Of a stretch of DNA of 64,000 nt, positions 1 to 15,276 are shown piece after piece. Both the position numbers and the translations under genes were made by a program. Each line of letters begins with the position of its first letter. The stretch's first letter is position 1. Below the pieces are notes generated by a model. The model did not search any database. It was given only the letters and a program-made list of their open reading frames with translations, and was not told where the DNA came from. This DNA is from Emmonsiellopsis sp. PD_33 (Eukaryota > Ascomycota > Eurotiomycetes > Onygenales > Ajellomycetaceae): contig JANTQF010000078.1 in assembly GCA_032988165.1 (NCBI GenBank), forward strand, positions 62,001-126,000, read 5' to 3'.

Positions 1-3000
1 TAACTTATAAAATATTATATAGTATATAGTAGTCTAATACTACATCTATAGATTAAAAGTTTTATTCTCACTGCCACTAATAAACTCTCATCTGCAGGTA
101 ATATTACTGATATTACCTCCAATAAATTTAATATATCTATTTACTGTTAACTACATTATATCACCTTCTTACTTGCTCTCTCCTGCCTTTTCTGAGTAAC
201 CTTCATCAAGAATGAAGGTAATCTAGCCAGAGATATTATAAAGTAAAGATAGAAAGCTGAGGATGAAGCCTTATAATTTCTATTAAGAGTCATTATTAAC
301 CCTTTAATTTCCTTTCTCTTCTCTAATTAGTTATAAGTTGCAAGCCTTCTCTATTAACTGACATTAAAGTTTCCATATTTATTGTCAATTATAAATGAAG
401 TGGTCATTAAATCTCAGTGAGAATTACTTATTTTTTGCCATTTTTCTATATCTCAGTACCAGATGGAGTTATTTATAATACTTTTTAATGTGGAAGTTGA
501 TGTGATAAAATTATCCATATCAGATTATAAGTATATAGAGGTTATTAAGAACTTTAATAACTTATACTATACAATGAAGATCTTAATCTTAGGTTATAAA
601 ATAAGTATAATAAATTTAAATTTACATTATACCTATTTTAATGTCATTCTCCTTAAGCTACCTACTAACAGTAATGATACTCTGCAAGCACTCTACTAAG
701 TACATCAGATTAATTAGATAATTTAATAATGAATATAAATATTATCTACAGCTAACTCCTTTAATTAGTTTATTAAAGCTAAAGCCTCAGTAAAGTTTAC
801 ATCTCAGCTGATCATATAGAGGCCTACTGTGTTTACTAATATTAGTATAGAGTTTAACTTAAGCTGAGAAGAGTACTCTATATTCTCTAATTTTAATGAG
901 TTTAAACACACAATTAAGTGTAAAGCAGCTAAATATATTTAATAGATATTTAGTCAGTAAGAGTTTTAGCTATTATAAGGAAACATTAAGAATCTTAGCT
1001 TAAATATTATTCAGATGAATAGTATAAAATATTTAAATGTAATAATAATTCTTAATTTCATCTCTTATTTAAAGAAAACTCTTATCCTTTAGTTTTCTTT
1101 AAAAAATACTTAAATACTAGTCTGCCCCCCTCTCTTAAGATTAAGTCTCTTAAGACACAGTAGCAGTATTAATGACTCTAATATAAACTTATTATAAAAC
1201 TCTCAAACACCTATTTATTCTACACCTACTAGTAGTATTGATGATTCTGAGATAGATTTATTATAATTATTTTCACCTCCTCAATTAAATTTATACTTCT
1301 CTAACTTATATTAAGTTATTTTAATTAGTAATAACTTCTTCCTCAGCTCCTTCAAGTCCTCCTACTACTAATTTACCTCCACCCACAAGGAACAATCTCC
1401 TATTAAAAAGGCAAAATTTATTTATATTAGAGCTTCTAAAGGCACAAATAACCTTACAACTCAATATAATTTAATCTGTAAAGTTCACCTCTCTACTAAT
1501 TTTCTATATAATTAATTTATATATTTTTAGTTTCTTTCTTTCATTTCTTTCTATTAGATGCTTAGCTTAAGCTGAGCTCTATACTGTTCCCTCTTACCTC
1601 TAGTATTAAGTAATATTCTATTACTTGAATTTCTTCAAGTTTCCTATTATCTACCCAGTTTAAGTTAAGCTCTGTACTCTTTCTTTAAATGCCTCTCTAT
1701 CTCTTTCTTTAATTTCTTTCCTATTATGTCTTTTACTTGTTTTTTTCTTAATAATGAGATGCCTCCAATGTGGAGATACCTTCAATATGGAGATGCCTGT
1801 TTTTTTAATACATAGCTTAATTAATATGTTAAGAAAATGTTATTTCTGATCCTTTTTATTAGTGCCTCTTCAACCACTTAACTATACTAGGCCTAAGTAG
1901 GAAAGCTAATTACTATATGACCTCAGAAATCAGATAATCTTCAGACTGGATGACACAAAGTAATCTCTTCATATTTCAAACCTTTTATTCTCTTACTATG
2001 AAGAAGAACTCTACATATATACATACCTACTTATATTATTAATAGCTAGTTAATAGTTAGAGTAATCTTAGTTAATATCAGCAGAAATACATGGCAACCA
2101 TTCAAGTAAGATAAATATTAAAAATAGTATTAATTACAAGTTAAACTTCTACCTCCTCTATGACTTCTATATAAGCTCTTACAGAATATGCTCTTATTAC
2201 TTTATCATCCAATAATATTCTATATGAGGTATTCAAGCTAGATGATAGTTTAGATCTAGATGATATTACCACTCTAACTCTAATAGATATTATAGAAGTA
2301 AATAAAGTAGATATTAAATTTTTAGTTACATTATTATTATAAACTATAGATAGCTTGCTAAATTCTCAGCATCTATTATTAGCTACTATCCTTCAAGTTG
2401 AATCTTAATGTGCCCTTTTTTATTTCATTGCTACCTCCTCAAGCTATATAAATCTCAGTTTCAAATACCTATATTATTATCTATAAATTACTTTTAAAAC
2501 AACCAGCTGAGTATCTAGTTTCTAGTTATATTAACTTAATATCTAACTTCTCCACTAGAATAACAACAGCTCAGTATAGAGGCTTTAAAAGTGAGATTAA
2601 ATATAACCTTGCACAGTTCTTTCTTAACACTGAACTTTCTAGTAGTACTATCAATTAATTTCTCACCTTACCCTATCTTTACATTGTTACTAATGGACTC
2701 TCCTTTCACATCACCCAACAATTTTATAATATTATTAATAGTAGTCTAATCATAGATGAGGCACTATACAATGAGTTTATTAACAGTATAATTTTAATAA
2801 TATTTACTAATGGAATGATAATCAATATTACTCTCATACACTAAAGAGTAAATAATATTATTTACTAATTACTTGAGTATCTTCTATTCAAGAACTTTCT
2901 ATAATATGCATCTATATAGCAGTTCTCTGAGTCAAATTAATAAATATATATTAAGATGCATACAGCTAACTAATAGTAGAATACACAACAAAAACTTTCA

Positions 3001-6000
3001 GTCTCCTTAATACTAATCTCATTAATTTTTACCTCTGATAAGATATAGCTCTCCATGCATTATAGGGACCAGGTATTTTAATCTATATACTTTACTATTA
3101 GAAATCTTCCTTATAAGATTTACTGTGCACAAAAAATAATCAGTCTTCAGAAAATTACCTATCTTCCTATTATTAAGAAGATTGATTAAGTCATAAAGAT
3201 TCAGCTTTATCATACTTATATAGCTGAAATACTTAAGTATAAGTCTTAGTAATCTTACCTATATTAGCAGGTACTAATAATGCTATAGCTATTAAGGCCT
3301 TAAATACTACTAGTATATTTATTAAATGTGCTGATGGTTACATTCAATACTATTTTCTAATAATAGCTGAATTTATAGCTAACTATGAAGAATAAATTTT
3401 AATTATAGGTATAAAAAACAATCAGCACTATTCAATCTATCTTATCTCTCTCACTGAGTATTAAGACCTCTTAAAGGTCTTCTCAACATGTATATATAGA
3501 TAGATGCAGGGTCAGATTCAGCAGCAAGAGAATGATCCTTTATCCATTGATTCTACTATAACTATTTATAATATTAACTTCTTTGTCTGGTATTACCTAT
3601 GAATTAATATTTATAAAGTAATGATGATTAATATTCTTCATCAGTTACTTAAGAGTATAGTTTAGTATCTAGTTGAATAACTCTAGAAAATAGTCTAGAA
3701 TCTTATTAAATCTACTTAATAAACTAAGAATCAGATAATCTTATTAATATTCTGAATAAATAAAACTAAATAGCTTGATGATTAATTTGAGTATATTTCT
3801 CTTTACTTAGATCTTTAGCATTTTATCAACTTTAATTACTTTAAATAGTAGTCTGAGTTACAGTATAAAATCCTATTATAGTAGTTAATCTTAGTCATTA
3901 TTTCTTTACTACTTTATCAGTGCTAACCTACCCTCTTATACACTCAAACTATAATTAACTTTCTATTCTATACATAGTACTACTTCTACAACAATGAAAC
4001 TCTAGAATACTTAGAGAATGTTCTAAAGTAAATTGATGCACTTAAATAAGTATTTCATCTTTATTATCTACTTTCTAAGAAATATAATCTATCTAATATT
4101 AGTTACTTTAACTTTATAAAATTTTATATTTTTATTCACTACATTAAATTCATTTATAAATATGAAACCCTAGATGGCTTTAATACTGAGCATAGTGAGA
4201 CTAACTATAAATATCATATAAAGATTTATTACTATAATACTAATAAATGCATTGGCTATGAATAGCAGCTGATCAAGCACAGTTAGAGATATATATATAT
4301 AATAGAGTCAGAAAATATATTACTTCATATTAATATTATTAGTTTAAGTATAGTTATAGCTGAAGATTAACTTAGAATAAAGTTAACTATTACATTATAA
4401 ATTATTAACTTAAAGAATATTTTATAACATTCTTTATGAGAAAATCTCCATTAATTGCTGCTATATTATATCATAACAGTCAGAGAGATAACTAATAGAC
4501 TGGGCCATATACATAAGATTTTTCTATATATATTATTAATTTTTATTATAAATAGATATCTTCAGCTCATCAGCAAGAAGGATCAGCACTCTATCTTGCA
4601 ATTAATATTTAACTATTACATATAAATATATAGATTAGTTATCATATAAAAATAAGATGAATAAGATCCATCTAACATAGATCATCTTATTAAGAAGAAG
4701 ATTTAATGCATGCCTGCATGACAGGGAGTACTTAGCTGATAGTAGTGAGACTATATTTAATTAACTAATGGAAAAGTTTGTAATGAGAATGAAATAGTAG
4801 ATGAGCCTTTTAAAGAGTAAATAATTAATTAGCTCTTACTGATAATAACTATAATTAATTCTGATATTTAAGTGAATAAGTATGAAAGAATTCCCAACTA
4901 AAATAAAAATGCATATTATACTGAGATACTTATTAATATCCTCTGACTGTGTTCTAGAAAGCTGTATGATATCCATAATATATATAAAGTAAAGATATAT
5001 GTAGAGCTTAATCCACCTAATAATAATTTAAGTCATTATATATATAAGTGTTATTTCTACTCTATAAAGACTATATAATACAGTGCTCATCTTATTCTAA
5101 TACAGCTGAGTAATATGCATGCAAATTCCATTACCAAGAGATTCTATATTAATAATTATATTAATTGAGACTAATATAACATTTTGTATAGTAAAATGTG
5201 GTTAGAAGATAGACTTCAGTCAGCAAATAAATAAGTATTTCAGTTAAAAGTTAGTATTAGAGAGTAAGAGCCAGTGATTTAGGATCTAACTAAGAACAAA
5301 GAGAATAGTATAGGTAAGAATGAAAAAAGTAATATAGATAAGAATAATAGAGATAAAAAGGAAGTTCTAAGTGACTTAAGTAATTATTCTATAGTTTCAG
5401 ATAATTAATAGTAATAAGTGATTAAGAGAAGCAATGAAGCAAGAGATAGATAGATTAATAAAAAAGTTAAATATACTAGTTCTAAAGAAGTTAGAGTTAT
5501 ATTATATTATATTTATATTTTCTCTTGTCATACTGTGATGTAATGAGTACATTTCTTGGCTTAAATTAGTCTAGTCTGACCTACTAACTTAAGCTGAGGA
5601 ATGTGCTCATCATATTATAACTACATTATACTATAATGATTTTACTGGCCTTTATAGTAAATTAATAAAAAAAAGGGGGTTAATAGAATTATATTGATTT
5701 AAACTGACATTTAATGTTGAATGATATGATTTTGACCCTCACTGAGCTATTTAGCTACTAAAATGAATAATACTTTTAGTGTGGTCTAAAATATATACAT
5801 ACATGCTTTAATATATCTCTTGTTTATAGTATCATTCAAGATAGATGGGATCTTATTGTTAGACTAAAACACATTAAAATTTGATGATACTACATGATTG
5901 CATTATTAAAAATAGTATAATTTCTCATGCAAAGTTAAATGGTGCTAGATACATTAATTACAGTGATAAGATTATATTACTATATTGTAATGTATACTCT

Positions 6001-7650
6001 TGGAAATATATATATATAATCTGACTACCTCACCCCCTGTGTTAACTCAATGACACCTTAACACTCTGATACTAAATTCACTAATAGTACTACTATATAG
6101 AGAAGTTTATATACTAGTATAGAATTAAATATAAATTATTATTACTCATTACATGATTCAAACTCTAAATACTGCTAATCTATTATAATGCATCTAGTTT
6201 CAAAAAAGTCATTATCTATCTCCTTAATCATTATAGTAGAGAGATGAATAACAATGTTAGTTACTATCTTATATTATATTTTATATCTCATTTAGGGCAG
6301 CCTGACTTAAGCTGAGGGATGTGCTTCCCATGTTGTATAATATTATAAGTAAAAATAATACACTTAAAGGTGGAGAAAAGAGTTATAGGCAGGCAGAAGG
6401 GTCTATATATAAATAAATAGTTATTATATATTTATAATAATATAATCTATTTATTTATTACTATATTTAATTTTCATGTTCCTATTTTTTTTTTTTCATA
6501 CTATATATATAAATTGTGTGTCTCTTTAACCTCTTATTTATAATATACAAGTTTTTTGAATATGTTATAGATCATACTATATGAGTGGACAGTACTCAAG
6601 ATTAAGACATTCTTAAAGGCTGACAGTATAGCACACCATGACATATACATATCATTAGAGAGAGAGATGGTAAAGTACAGACTTCTTAATTTAAATTTAT
6701 AAAGAGAGTAAAGTAAGGAGAAACTACCTCTAGTGTTTAAATATATATTTAAGAGTTACTCTAGGATATTTCAAAATATCTCATTCTCAGTCAGGGAAAA
6801 TTGCCTGAATACCATGATATAGTAATGTAAGAATAACTAGAGATAATATAAATTATAGAAGAATGAGAGGTTGCTCAACAGTATAGTGACTTCTAATTAA
6901 AATAATTATTATATATCATTAAATAGTCAATTAGAGGATCAGAATAGCATTATCAATCTGAATGTTTAGAGGTAAGAGTAATAGAAGAGAATTTTAATAA
7001 GATAATGTACTTAGTAGGTTATTATATATAATTTTAAAATAGGTTTAGTAGTAATGTGTCTGGTGAATGATTTAATATCAGAGGCAAATAGAAAGAAGAC
7101 TGATATATAAAATGACTTAAACTGTGTATAGTTAAACCTTCTTTACTAACTTATTAAAAGTGAGCTTTTAATAACTCATAATTAATATAAAATATAGTAT
7201 TTAGGCTTCAGTCAGTTTGATTCAGTATAAATATATAGTGAACATTCTTTTCAAACAGTAATAAAAGAGATAAATGCTAATGAATGAGAATAATATAAGT
7301 TCTATATTATCAGTAAAGTAGAATAAATTGTGTTGAAGCTGGAGTTTTCAGTGTATATACTATAATTTATTATTATTAATATTATCAGAAGAAGAAGACT
7401 AATTTAAACTTGCTGATGAAAAGAGACACTCATTTTTATTACTAATTAGTGAATGATGTATTATATGTAATTCTTTATTTATATTCTTATTTATATGAAT
7501 GTGAACTTTACTCTACAGGTAAAGTTTATTAGTATTTCTTATTCTCTAACTTTCTTCCTCTTTTTTTATATCTATTATTACACCCAATTAAACATTAATA
7601 TCATATAAGAATCTTAGATGAGTATGAACTATAGGCTTAAGACTATATAT

Positions 7651-7829
7651 AGATCTCAGCTTAAATTTAGCTCTAACTTAAATTAAGAACTTTATACTTA
7701 AAATATACTAACTGAAATATCATAGGCACTTCCTGTACTCTAGTCACAGTTAATATAAGTTTTAACTACCCACTCAAGTTCTATACAATCCTTCACTTAA
7801 GTTAGAGCTGAGCTTAAGCTAAGGTCTGT
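7651..7829. mobile_element. possible MITE-like element with 39-bp inverted arms
   Basis: The left arm at 7651-7689 matches the reverse complement of about 7791-7829 at roughly 31 of 39 positions. Most mismatches are transitions. About 100 bp separate the arms. The arms contain AGCTCTAACTTA, identical on both sides, and the AGCTTAA core that recurs elsewhere in this block. No target-site duplication is evident. It may be a short non-autonomous element or part of a larger palindrome. Confidence 0.35.
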
Positions 7830-9392
7830 CTGCTGATAACATACTAAATATAAGATAATAAAACTCAAATAAGAATAGAATGACTTCATCACAGAAACAA
7901 CCTAAAGTAAATATAATTAATGATTAAAAGTATAATTTTTAGGCTGTTAGAAGAAGAATAGCATTCTTACCTCCTCATGAGGAGTTAAGTACTAATAGTA
8001 GTTAAAACATTGTAGTCAGCTGATCAGCATTATTATCATTAGAGCCTTCTAGTTTAAATTAACAGGATAGATATTATTAGCCTGGCAGATGAATTAATTT
8101 CTAAAGTGATATTATTAACTTAGCTCTATTAGAGTAGTAGAATATATTTCAGATTGATTATTACTTATATTCTTTTAATACTAGTTCTTATTGATATTTA
8201 GAGGTTTAGAAACTATCAGCTAGATATTCACAAGCATCATAACTAATAATGAGTAATAATAACTTTCTATAGTTATTACTAACCATCTTAAGTTAATCTG
8301 AAGGCCTCAATATACATCTGAGTTAAGCTAATTATTAACAAACTTGTTTATAATAGAGCTTCAAGAGTCACAGTGGTAATATAGAGATTGACATAGAGAG
8401 GTTAAAGGAGTTAGAAGGATTAATACATTATAATAATATAGTAAGTATGATTCATTATTCTACCTTTCTATATAAGAAATGCTAATTACTAGGAACTACA
8501 GAGTAGGATTTTTCTGATGATGATTTTGACTTAAATGCAAATAGAGATTTTAAGAGGTAAAGAACTAATAGTGCCCTATCACAAGTTATATCTAATAATG
8601 GAAGTACTAATTTGGAGAGTGAAAATAGATTAGAACTTGATCTAGCTGCAGAATCATACTATAAACTTGTGGGTGAAAATATTATCTGAGATTTAGAGTA
8701 AATAGAGGTTATAAGATAGAATAAGGCAGACTGTTTAGTAATAAATAGAAGAGTTTTAAACATGACAAAGGATCTTTTATCTATATGGCTATTCACTGGG
8801 ATTAACTGGGAATACAAGCTTGATGTGCAATTAACATTATAGCTCTTAACAATGAATAAGAATCATACAAATCATCTGATCCTCAGTACTTAGCTATTTA
8901 CTAGGAATTATAATAGTTAGGATAAAAGTAAGTTTAAGTTAGAGATTGGTGATGAAGATAATATATCATAGATCTCATTATCTGAGAAGGCAAGGAAGAT
9001 ATGTATAGAATTACTATTATTAGATGAAAGATTACTATCTAACATGTAATAAATTATTAATAATGTGAGTAGCTAATAATCACATTTCAATGCATAATTT
9101 TATGAGGTGGTAGATGTGTATCACTTTACTAAATCCAGTAATTTAAAGGTATAGATTGCACAGTTATTAAAGGATGATAACTTTATAATTATATTTAAAA
9201 AAGGAAAGGTATGTATCATAGAAGTCTATACATATATATATGTATACTAACTTATAGTGTATAGAATGCAAAGGGTTATTTTCTATCTAATGTTATTATA
9301 TAAGATATTATAAAATATTTCTTTAGCTGGAGAGGATTTAGACTTAATGTTCATTCTCTAATAGTAAAGTGATTTAATTTAATTTCAGCTGA

Positions 9393-9413
9393 AGTAGTAG
9401 TAGTAGTAGTAGA
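9393..9413. repeat. TAG microsatellite
   Basis: About seven copies of the trinucleotide AGT/TAG lie in a row inside the AT-rich block. No gene context is visible. Confidence 0.6.
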
Positions 9414-9790
9414 TAAAATATACTATATGATAATAAAATATAAAGAAATAGGAATATATAAGATATCTAAGGTAGAGACTTTTCAGAGTAAGTATAAATT
9501 GTTATTTATTAAATATAACATCAATTAGTGCTAATATATAGTGTAGGGGTATACAAATGAATGTACAATATATAGTATAAATAGAGAGAGCTGTGAAAGA
9601 TAAAGGTAGTAGAGTTCTTATAGAAGAAGGTAATAAAAATAGTAGAAAGAGTTATAATAGTTGAGAAGAAAAAGATATAGTTTATTAAAAGTACTTTTAT
9701 TAATTTAATTGAAGATTTTAAGGATATTAAATAGTAGTTATTATATTTCTAGGTCACAAATATCAATTATATTAATATAGCTATGAATTT

Positions 9791-9900
9791 ACTATTCTTA
9801 GCTTAAGCTGAGAGGAGTGTGACAACACAGTATTAACTATTCTTAATTTAAGCTGAGAAGAGTGTGGCAATGCAGTATTAACTATTCTTAGCTTAAGCTA
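9791..9900. repeat. 45-bp tandem repeat, about 2.5 copies
   Basis: The string ACTATTCTTA starts at 9791, 9836 and 9881, giving an exact 45-bp period. Each unit carries the CTTAAGCTGAG-like motif followed by GTGTGRCAAYRCAGTATTA. The third unit is partial and diverges after about 20 bp. Differences between units are transitions, consistent with RIP after duplication. Confidence 0.7.
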
Positions 9901-10694
9901 AAGATAGTATATGAATTAAGGATAGTATGTCAATCAGAAGAGTGTATTAATTGAGGATGTTATACCAGTTAAGTGCTAATTAAGAATAGTGTGTTAATTA
10001 AGGAAAATATGTCAATTAGAGGATACATTTAATGAAGACAGTTAATACATGTTATATTATGAATTATAGAACTTATAAATATATTATAAGTTTTGAAAAG
10101 AATAGCTCATACACACCCACTATAATTCATAGTATTCTAGAGAGGTGTGAAGTTTCTGGAAATGCCAAGCCTCTAGCTCATATAGATTATGAGGCAGATG
10201 TGTAGATTAGAGATATAAGTTAAGCTACTAAATCTTACTAAAGTTGCTAAGTTGCTTCTAGTCAGCTTCTAGCTTAAAAAAAAATTGCTGATGTAATAGA
10301 GACTCTATAATATAATAAATCTCATCATGTATTCTCTCAATTGATATTAATATATTTATAATTATTATTAAATACTAAGTTTTGATCTCTCCCTGCATTC
10401 CTTCCTCTCCTCTATATATTGTGTTAGTAATCAAGAAATGGAGAAATATTAGGCCAGAACTATAAAGTAGGTTAATATAGTAGAATTTATTTGTATGAGA
10501 CCTGAAATAAGTGAATAAACAATTAAATTATAGCTAATAGTGATATACAGACATATAGAATATAGATTGGGATTTTTTGATGAGGAATACTACAGTATTA
10601 AATGAATATTATATATTTACACTGTTTATATTATATTAGTTGCTCATGAATTGAAACCTGCCTGCAGGCTTTTTCTCTAACTTAGAGAACTTTA

Positions 10695-10754
10695 TATTCT
10701 CCTCATTTATATTCTTCTTATTTATATCCTCTTCATTTATATTTATTCTCTTTA
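10695..10754. repeat. 15-bp tandem repeat, four copies
   Basis: Four adjacent 15-bp units of the form TATYCTYYTCATTTA occupy this interval, the last one degenerate. Read on the minus strand they give an Asn/Glu/Ile-rich pentapeptide repeat in a short open frame. I consider that frame non-coding. Confidence 0.6.
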
Positions 10755-10856
10755 TTTTTTTCCTTCTTCTTCTTATCTTTCTTCTTCTTTTTCTTGTTCT
10801 TTTTCTTCTTCTTCTCATCCTTCTTCTTCTTGTTCTCTCCCCAGTGTACCAGCCAG
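10755..10856. repeat. polypyrimidine (CTT)n tract
   Basis: About 100 bp are almost entirely C and T on the plus strand, mostly CTT and TTC triplets. The minus strand reads as an Arg/Lys run only because GAA/AGA repeats are open in every frame. It is an imperfect microsatellite, possibly the tail of an old transposon. Confidence 0.6.
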
Positions 10857-13800
10857 CTTCTACTACTATTACTACCTATAGAGGAAAAATACTAATAAGA
10901 CTTCAGTATGATGTGAGCCAGGTTTCTCTACTAACTACTACAGAGGAATATGTATCCTATGTATAATAATGTAATAGAATAATAGACTAATAAATCTATA
11001 TAATTTTTAATGCTATAGGTAATTTATAGTATAGTATCTATCTCCACACACTGCATAAAGAATGTTCCAGATACTAACTTATATATGAAATAGCTAACTA
11101 GAGAAATCTATTATAAGATTTACTCTATCTATTTATCTTTCCTACCTGCTCCTTTAAGCTACTTCTACTCTCATTGAAATGATTGAGTTGATCAGAGGCT
11201 GTAAGTTAAGCCCTTTAATGCTCTAAAGATGATGACATTACTAGTTATATTATACTTAAGAATTAGAAGTTTAAAATGGCCCCTAACACTCTAAGTTACT
11301 AAGAACTGAGCTTTAATAATATTATTATACTTGAAATTAATAGATGTCACTGATGAGTTCAATATTCAGATATAATCTAGTAACAATAAGAATGCCACTA
11401 CTTCTAACTGTCTGATTGCAATGGGGATGTGATTGCCTACTAGAGTATTAGAAAGGGTTATTAAGTGAGTTATAAGCTAACTATTTCTAAACTTCTAGAA
11501 GAGTTCTTTATGATATTATACTATAATCTCCCCTGAAGAGAGACTATAGTTATCCTTAGAAGTAATGTATAGCTTTACTTAACTAATATCATTATATTAT
11601 CTATTTTGATGACTAACACTCAGAAAATAGAAGTTATTTTTTATCTAATTTTCATTAACCCAACTAACCTATTATCATTATAGACCACACAGGGAGATTT
11701 CATAAAAATGCTAACTGTAGTATACTAAACCCCTGGAAGAAGTACATTTATCATTTATTATATAGAATATGATACCTGCACCTGTCTGAAATCAAGACCT
11801 ATAAGGCAGGAAAGTCAGTTGAGCTGCATGAATGAGAGGGATTTCATGTGGAGTTTCTCAAGCTAGGCTGGCAATTAACTGGGCATTTAATAAGTATATT
11901 AATATTATAAATACCTACTGACTTAATATTTCTAATGCAATTAATGAGAGGTCTGATATAGTGAACTTTCTAATTAATTTACTAGTTTTTTTTGCTTATG
12001 AATATTCTCTATCTATTACCTTCAATGCTACTAATTATAACATTAATTGCACCTATAGATCTACAATTCAAAAAGTCCTCTTCAGCCCATATAGATGGCC
12101 TATTTACAAATATTCCCTCTATGATATAAATTTTACAGTGCTAACACTATCAAGTAGATCAGAAATGCAGTGCTCTCTATGCTAGCCCAGGTATTATTTG
12201 AATAAATTCAGAAATTGTTAGAGAGAGCTGATAGAATAGCATTAAGAGAAGTTATAAGCTTCTTATAATATCTCACTGGGATGAATTGAAGCCTAATATA
12301 TATAAATAAGAGATGATTACTCTAACTATCTATAAATCTATCTAGACACTTTAAGGTTCAGAATGAACAACTCAAAGAAGGACATCTATTTTATTACTTT
12401 AAATATATAAGAATATAAATTATAATTTCTAGTTGTAAAGAGCACATCATCTGGAAGCAGGTTTAATTATAAATACTAATGAGATGAAGCTGTTAGAAGT
12501 TAAGAGACTTTAAATTATTTACTTCATTAATACTCTCTTCTCTCATACAACTAATAATAATAGCTTTATAAATGATGACTTTGCAAATGATGACTTTGCA
12601 AATAATGATAAATAAATGAAAGAAAGACATTTAGTTTGTTAATTTATATATATTAGAATATAGATCATTTCTGCAGAGCTTTCAAGCTGAGCTGACAATT
12701 CTACTACAATTCATACCTTTATCAAATTTGAATATTTCATTTATTAGCAGGGAAGATAGTAAACTATATAGATTATAGTGTTCCTTAGACTTAAGATCAT
12801 ATCATCATAATTGCTGCTGAGTAAGTTAATTACCCACTTCCATCTATTTATCATTCATACTCATATAGTAAACCTCTATTAACATAGCTATACATAAATT
12901 TTAAAATAGATCTGGTGAAACTCTCCCCTTGATGTTATCTCCTCCAAGTCAATGAAGTATGCATATTTGTAGTGAGTAAACTTATTTATAATAATTAATG
13001 ATGTTATGTCATCTATTCCTACTAATACTTCTAACTACCTGGGCATGACATCCAATGTAGTCCCCCTAGTACAGGTGATCTTGGGATATTTAAGTATATT
13101 TGAAAAGTATTGGAGAGAGCTGATAGGGTCACACTAAGGGAAGTTATAAACTTATTATATCTAGGTAATATTTTAATAGGTAGGTCTATGAATTGCAAGC
13201 TAATAAGTATTAATAAAAGACTCATGGGTGATTACATTAGGGTTAAACTATGCCCTAAGCCACTGCTTAGATGATGATAGCTACCTTCTAGGTAATTCTA
13301 TTTTTGCAGAAATAATGCAACATATCAATTAAGAGATATATTATCATATAATGCTGTACTCATTATATTCATTAATATAGAGATTGCTCATCATCACCTC
13401 TAATATTTATAGATGAAAATACATGATAATATCTCTATTACTTTTCTTTCTCTACTATTACTTTTTATGTGTGTAAATTCCTCAATCCAGCCACTCTCTC
13501 TCTCTATCTTTTACTTGAATCTTACTATCTTCTCACTCAGTATTTATACTGCTCCAACCACTGCCTAACATCAACTTAAACACAATGGATATCTCTATGG
13601 ATATTAATATGGATCTTGATCTCAGGCCTTTACCTGAGCCAGGGCTGATTATCTTAGTTTATATGTAAGTTATACTTCTAATGTCTATCTTATTACTAAT
13701 TTCATAGTAAATACTATGAATATGGGCATACTCCAGCTATAAGAGCTGTGCTTAGATGTTTTCCACTTATTAATACACTAAAGTCTATAGAGAGCTGAAG

Positions 13801-15276
13801 TAGATCATCCCCAACTTTCTAGAAATACTAAAGAAGCCACATTTCTATATGGCAAATAAAACCTAAGAGTAGACTGGCTGTTAACTACTAGAATAGAGAT
13901 TAAAAAGTCATATTTTTACTTTTAATTTATTAATATAATGTACTAGAGCATTCATATTTTTATAAGAGCATATCTCTGGATTCAGCACTATCACTCAGAA
14001 GCTAGAAAGTGAAAAGAACCTCAAGCTCTTTACAGGCAGAAGTAGAGGGTAATAATAAAGAAATAAGCTTTAATAATCTTTTTCAGTGGTAAATAGCTAG
14101 CTGCTAAGATTAAAGAGATTATCTCTATTTTATATTTATCTCTTACTAACTTCAACTCAGATCATCACATTTTTACTGATATAGAAAGTTTATACTACTT
14201 TATCACACTTCATTATATTTAGCCTCTATAGGTAATTCATAAGATATAGCTCTCTTAAAGAGAGATCTTCATTGAGACTACATCTCTTACATTTTAATTT
14301 TATATTAGCCCCTTAACTAGCATCTACAATCAAGGGCAAAACCTTTTATAAAATTATAAAGTGTAATGAAGGGGACTATAACTTCTATCTGCTAATATCT
14401 AGTTTATCCTATATGATAAATTATATAAATTTAATAGAAGAGTTCATAAACTTAGAGATTAATAGGGAAAAACTCTTCCTTCTCTTCATGGGTAATAGAA
14501 TATTCTTTAGTATTCTTTGATATTCACAATATGATTAGGTTTCATCAGAACACTCAGAGTTCTTAATGTTGCCTTAATATCTCTAATGATTTTAGTAGTG
14601 CTAGAGTTGGTAGCATCATCAGTTATAGGTATAATTAGAAGGATGATGTAGCTGAGAATGGAGATTAATATTAGTTTTACTAATAACTTTAACTTAATGA
14701 TAGATAAAATTAAGTAATAAGTTAAAGTAAATAGTAGAATATTCTTAAAGAATATTAACTCTAATATTATACATCTAATAGCTATTAAAGCTGTGTTCTA
14801 TAAACCTCTATAAGTAGATATTATAATGTTTTTGTAGGAGAGCTTTCCTCATTATACAAGATATCCTCTGGGGCCATTTCTTAGTGCTGGAAATTATATA
14901 GTTCCTGATTATCAGGATGATTTTTCTCTATATAAATAGATGGTTTTTATTATTTTTACTATCTTTAATGATTCTTAACTGCAGGACACTAGTTTTTCAA
15001 AGTGGCAAGATCCAGGAAGATTAGATTCTGAAATTATCTTATTCTGAGCCTCTTCTTTTATTTACTTATAATACATTATCTTATAAAGATAATAATACAA
15101 AAAGACTTAAAGCTTTTAAATATCTCTTTTCTTTCTTTATCTTTCATCCTCTAACCTTCATTTCTTAACATACAGTCTTAATTGCTCTAATATCACATTA
15201 TTATTCTCATTGAATCCTCTAAGCTTTAGCTCATATAATATACTGAATTGACTAAACCTCTATCTAGATATACTTT

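Larger units (their letters stand above)
1..15271. repeat. degraded repeat debris, family not identified
   Basis: This stretch has the same composition as the two retrotransposons to its right, but I could not pair LTRs or find a convincing transposase or reverse transcriptase in it. It contains scattered copies of a short motif around CTTAAGCTGAG (near 860, 5590, 6310, 7812, 9803 and 9851). There are also degenerate direct repeats, such as about 12190-12250 against 13085-13145, and about 1160-1200 against 1225-1270. It is most likely several generations of nested, RIP-mutated elements. Small local structures that can be delimited have their own entries. Confidence 0.6.

Noticed and set aside
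463..699. 78-codon plus-strand open frame in the AT-rich block
   Set aside because: Its composition follows local base content (Ile, Asn, Leu, Tyr), it lacks domain features, and it lies in CpG-free repeat debris.
10636..10818. Arg/Lys-rich 60-codon minus-strand frame
   Set aside because: It is the translation of a CTT/GAA microsatellite and a 15-bp tandem repeat, which stay open by composition.
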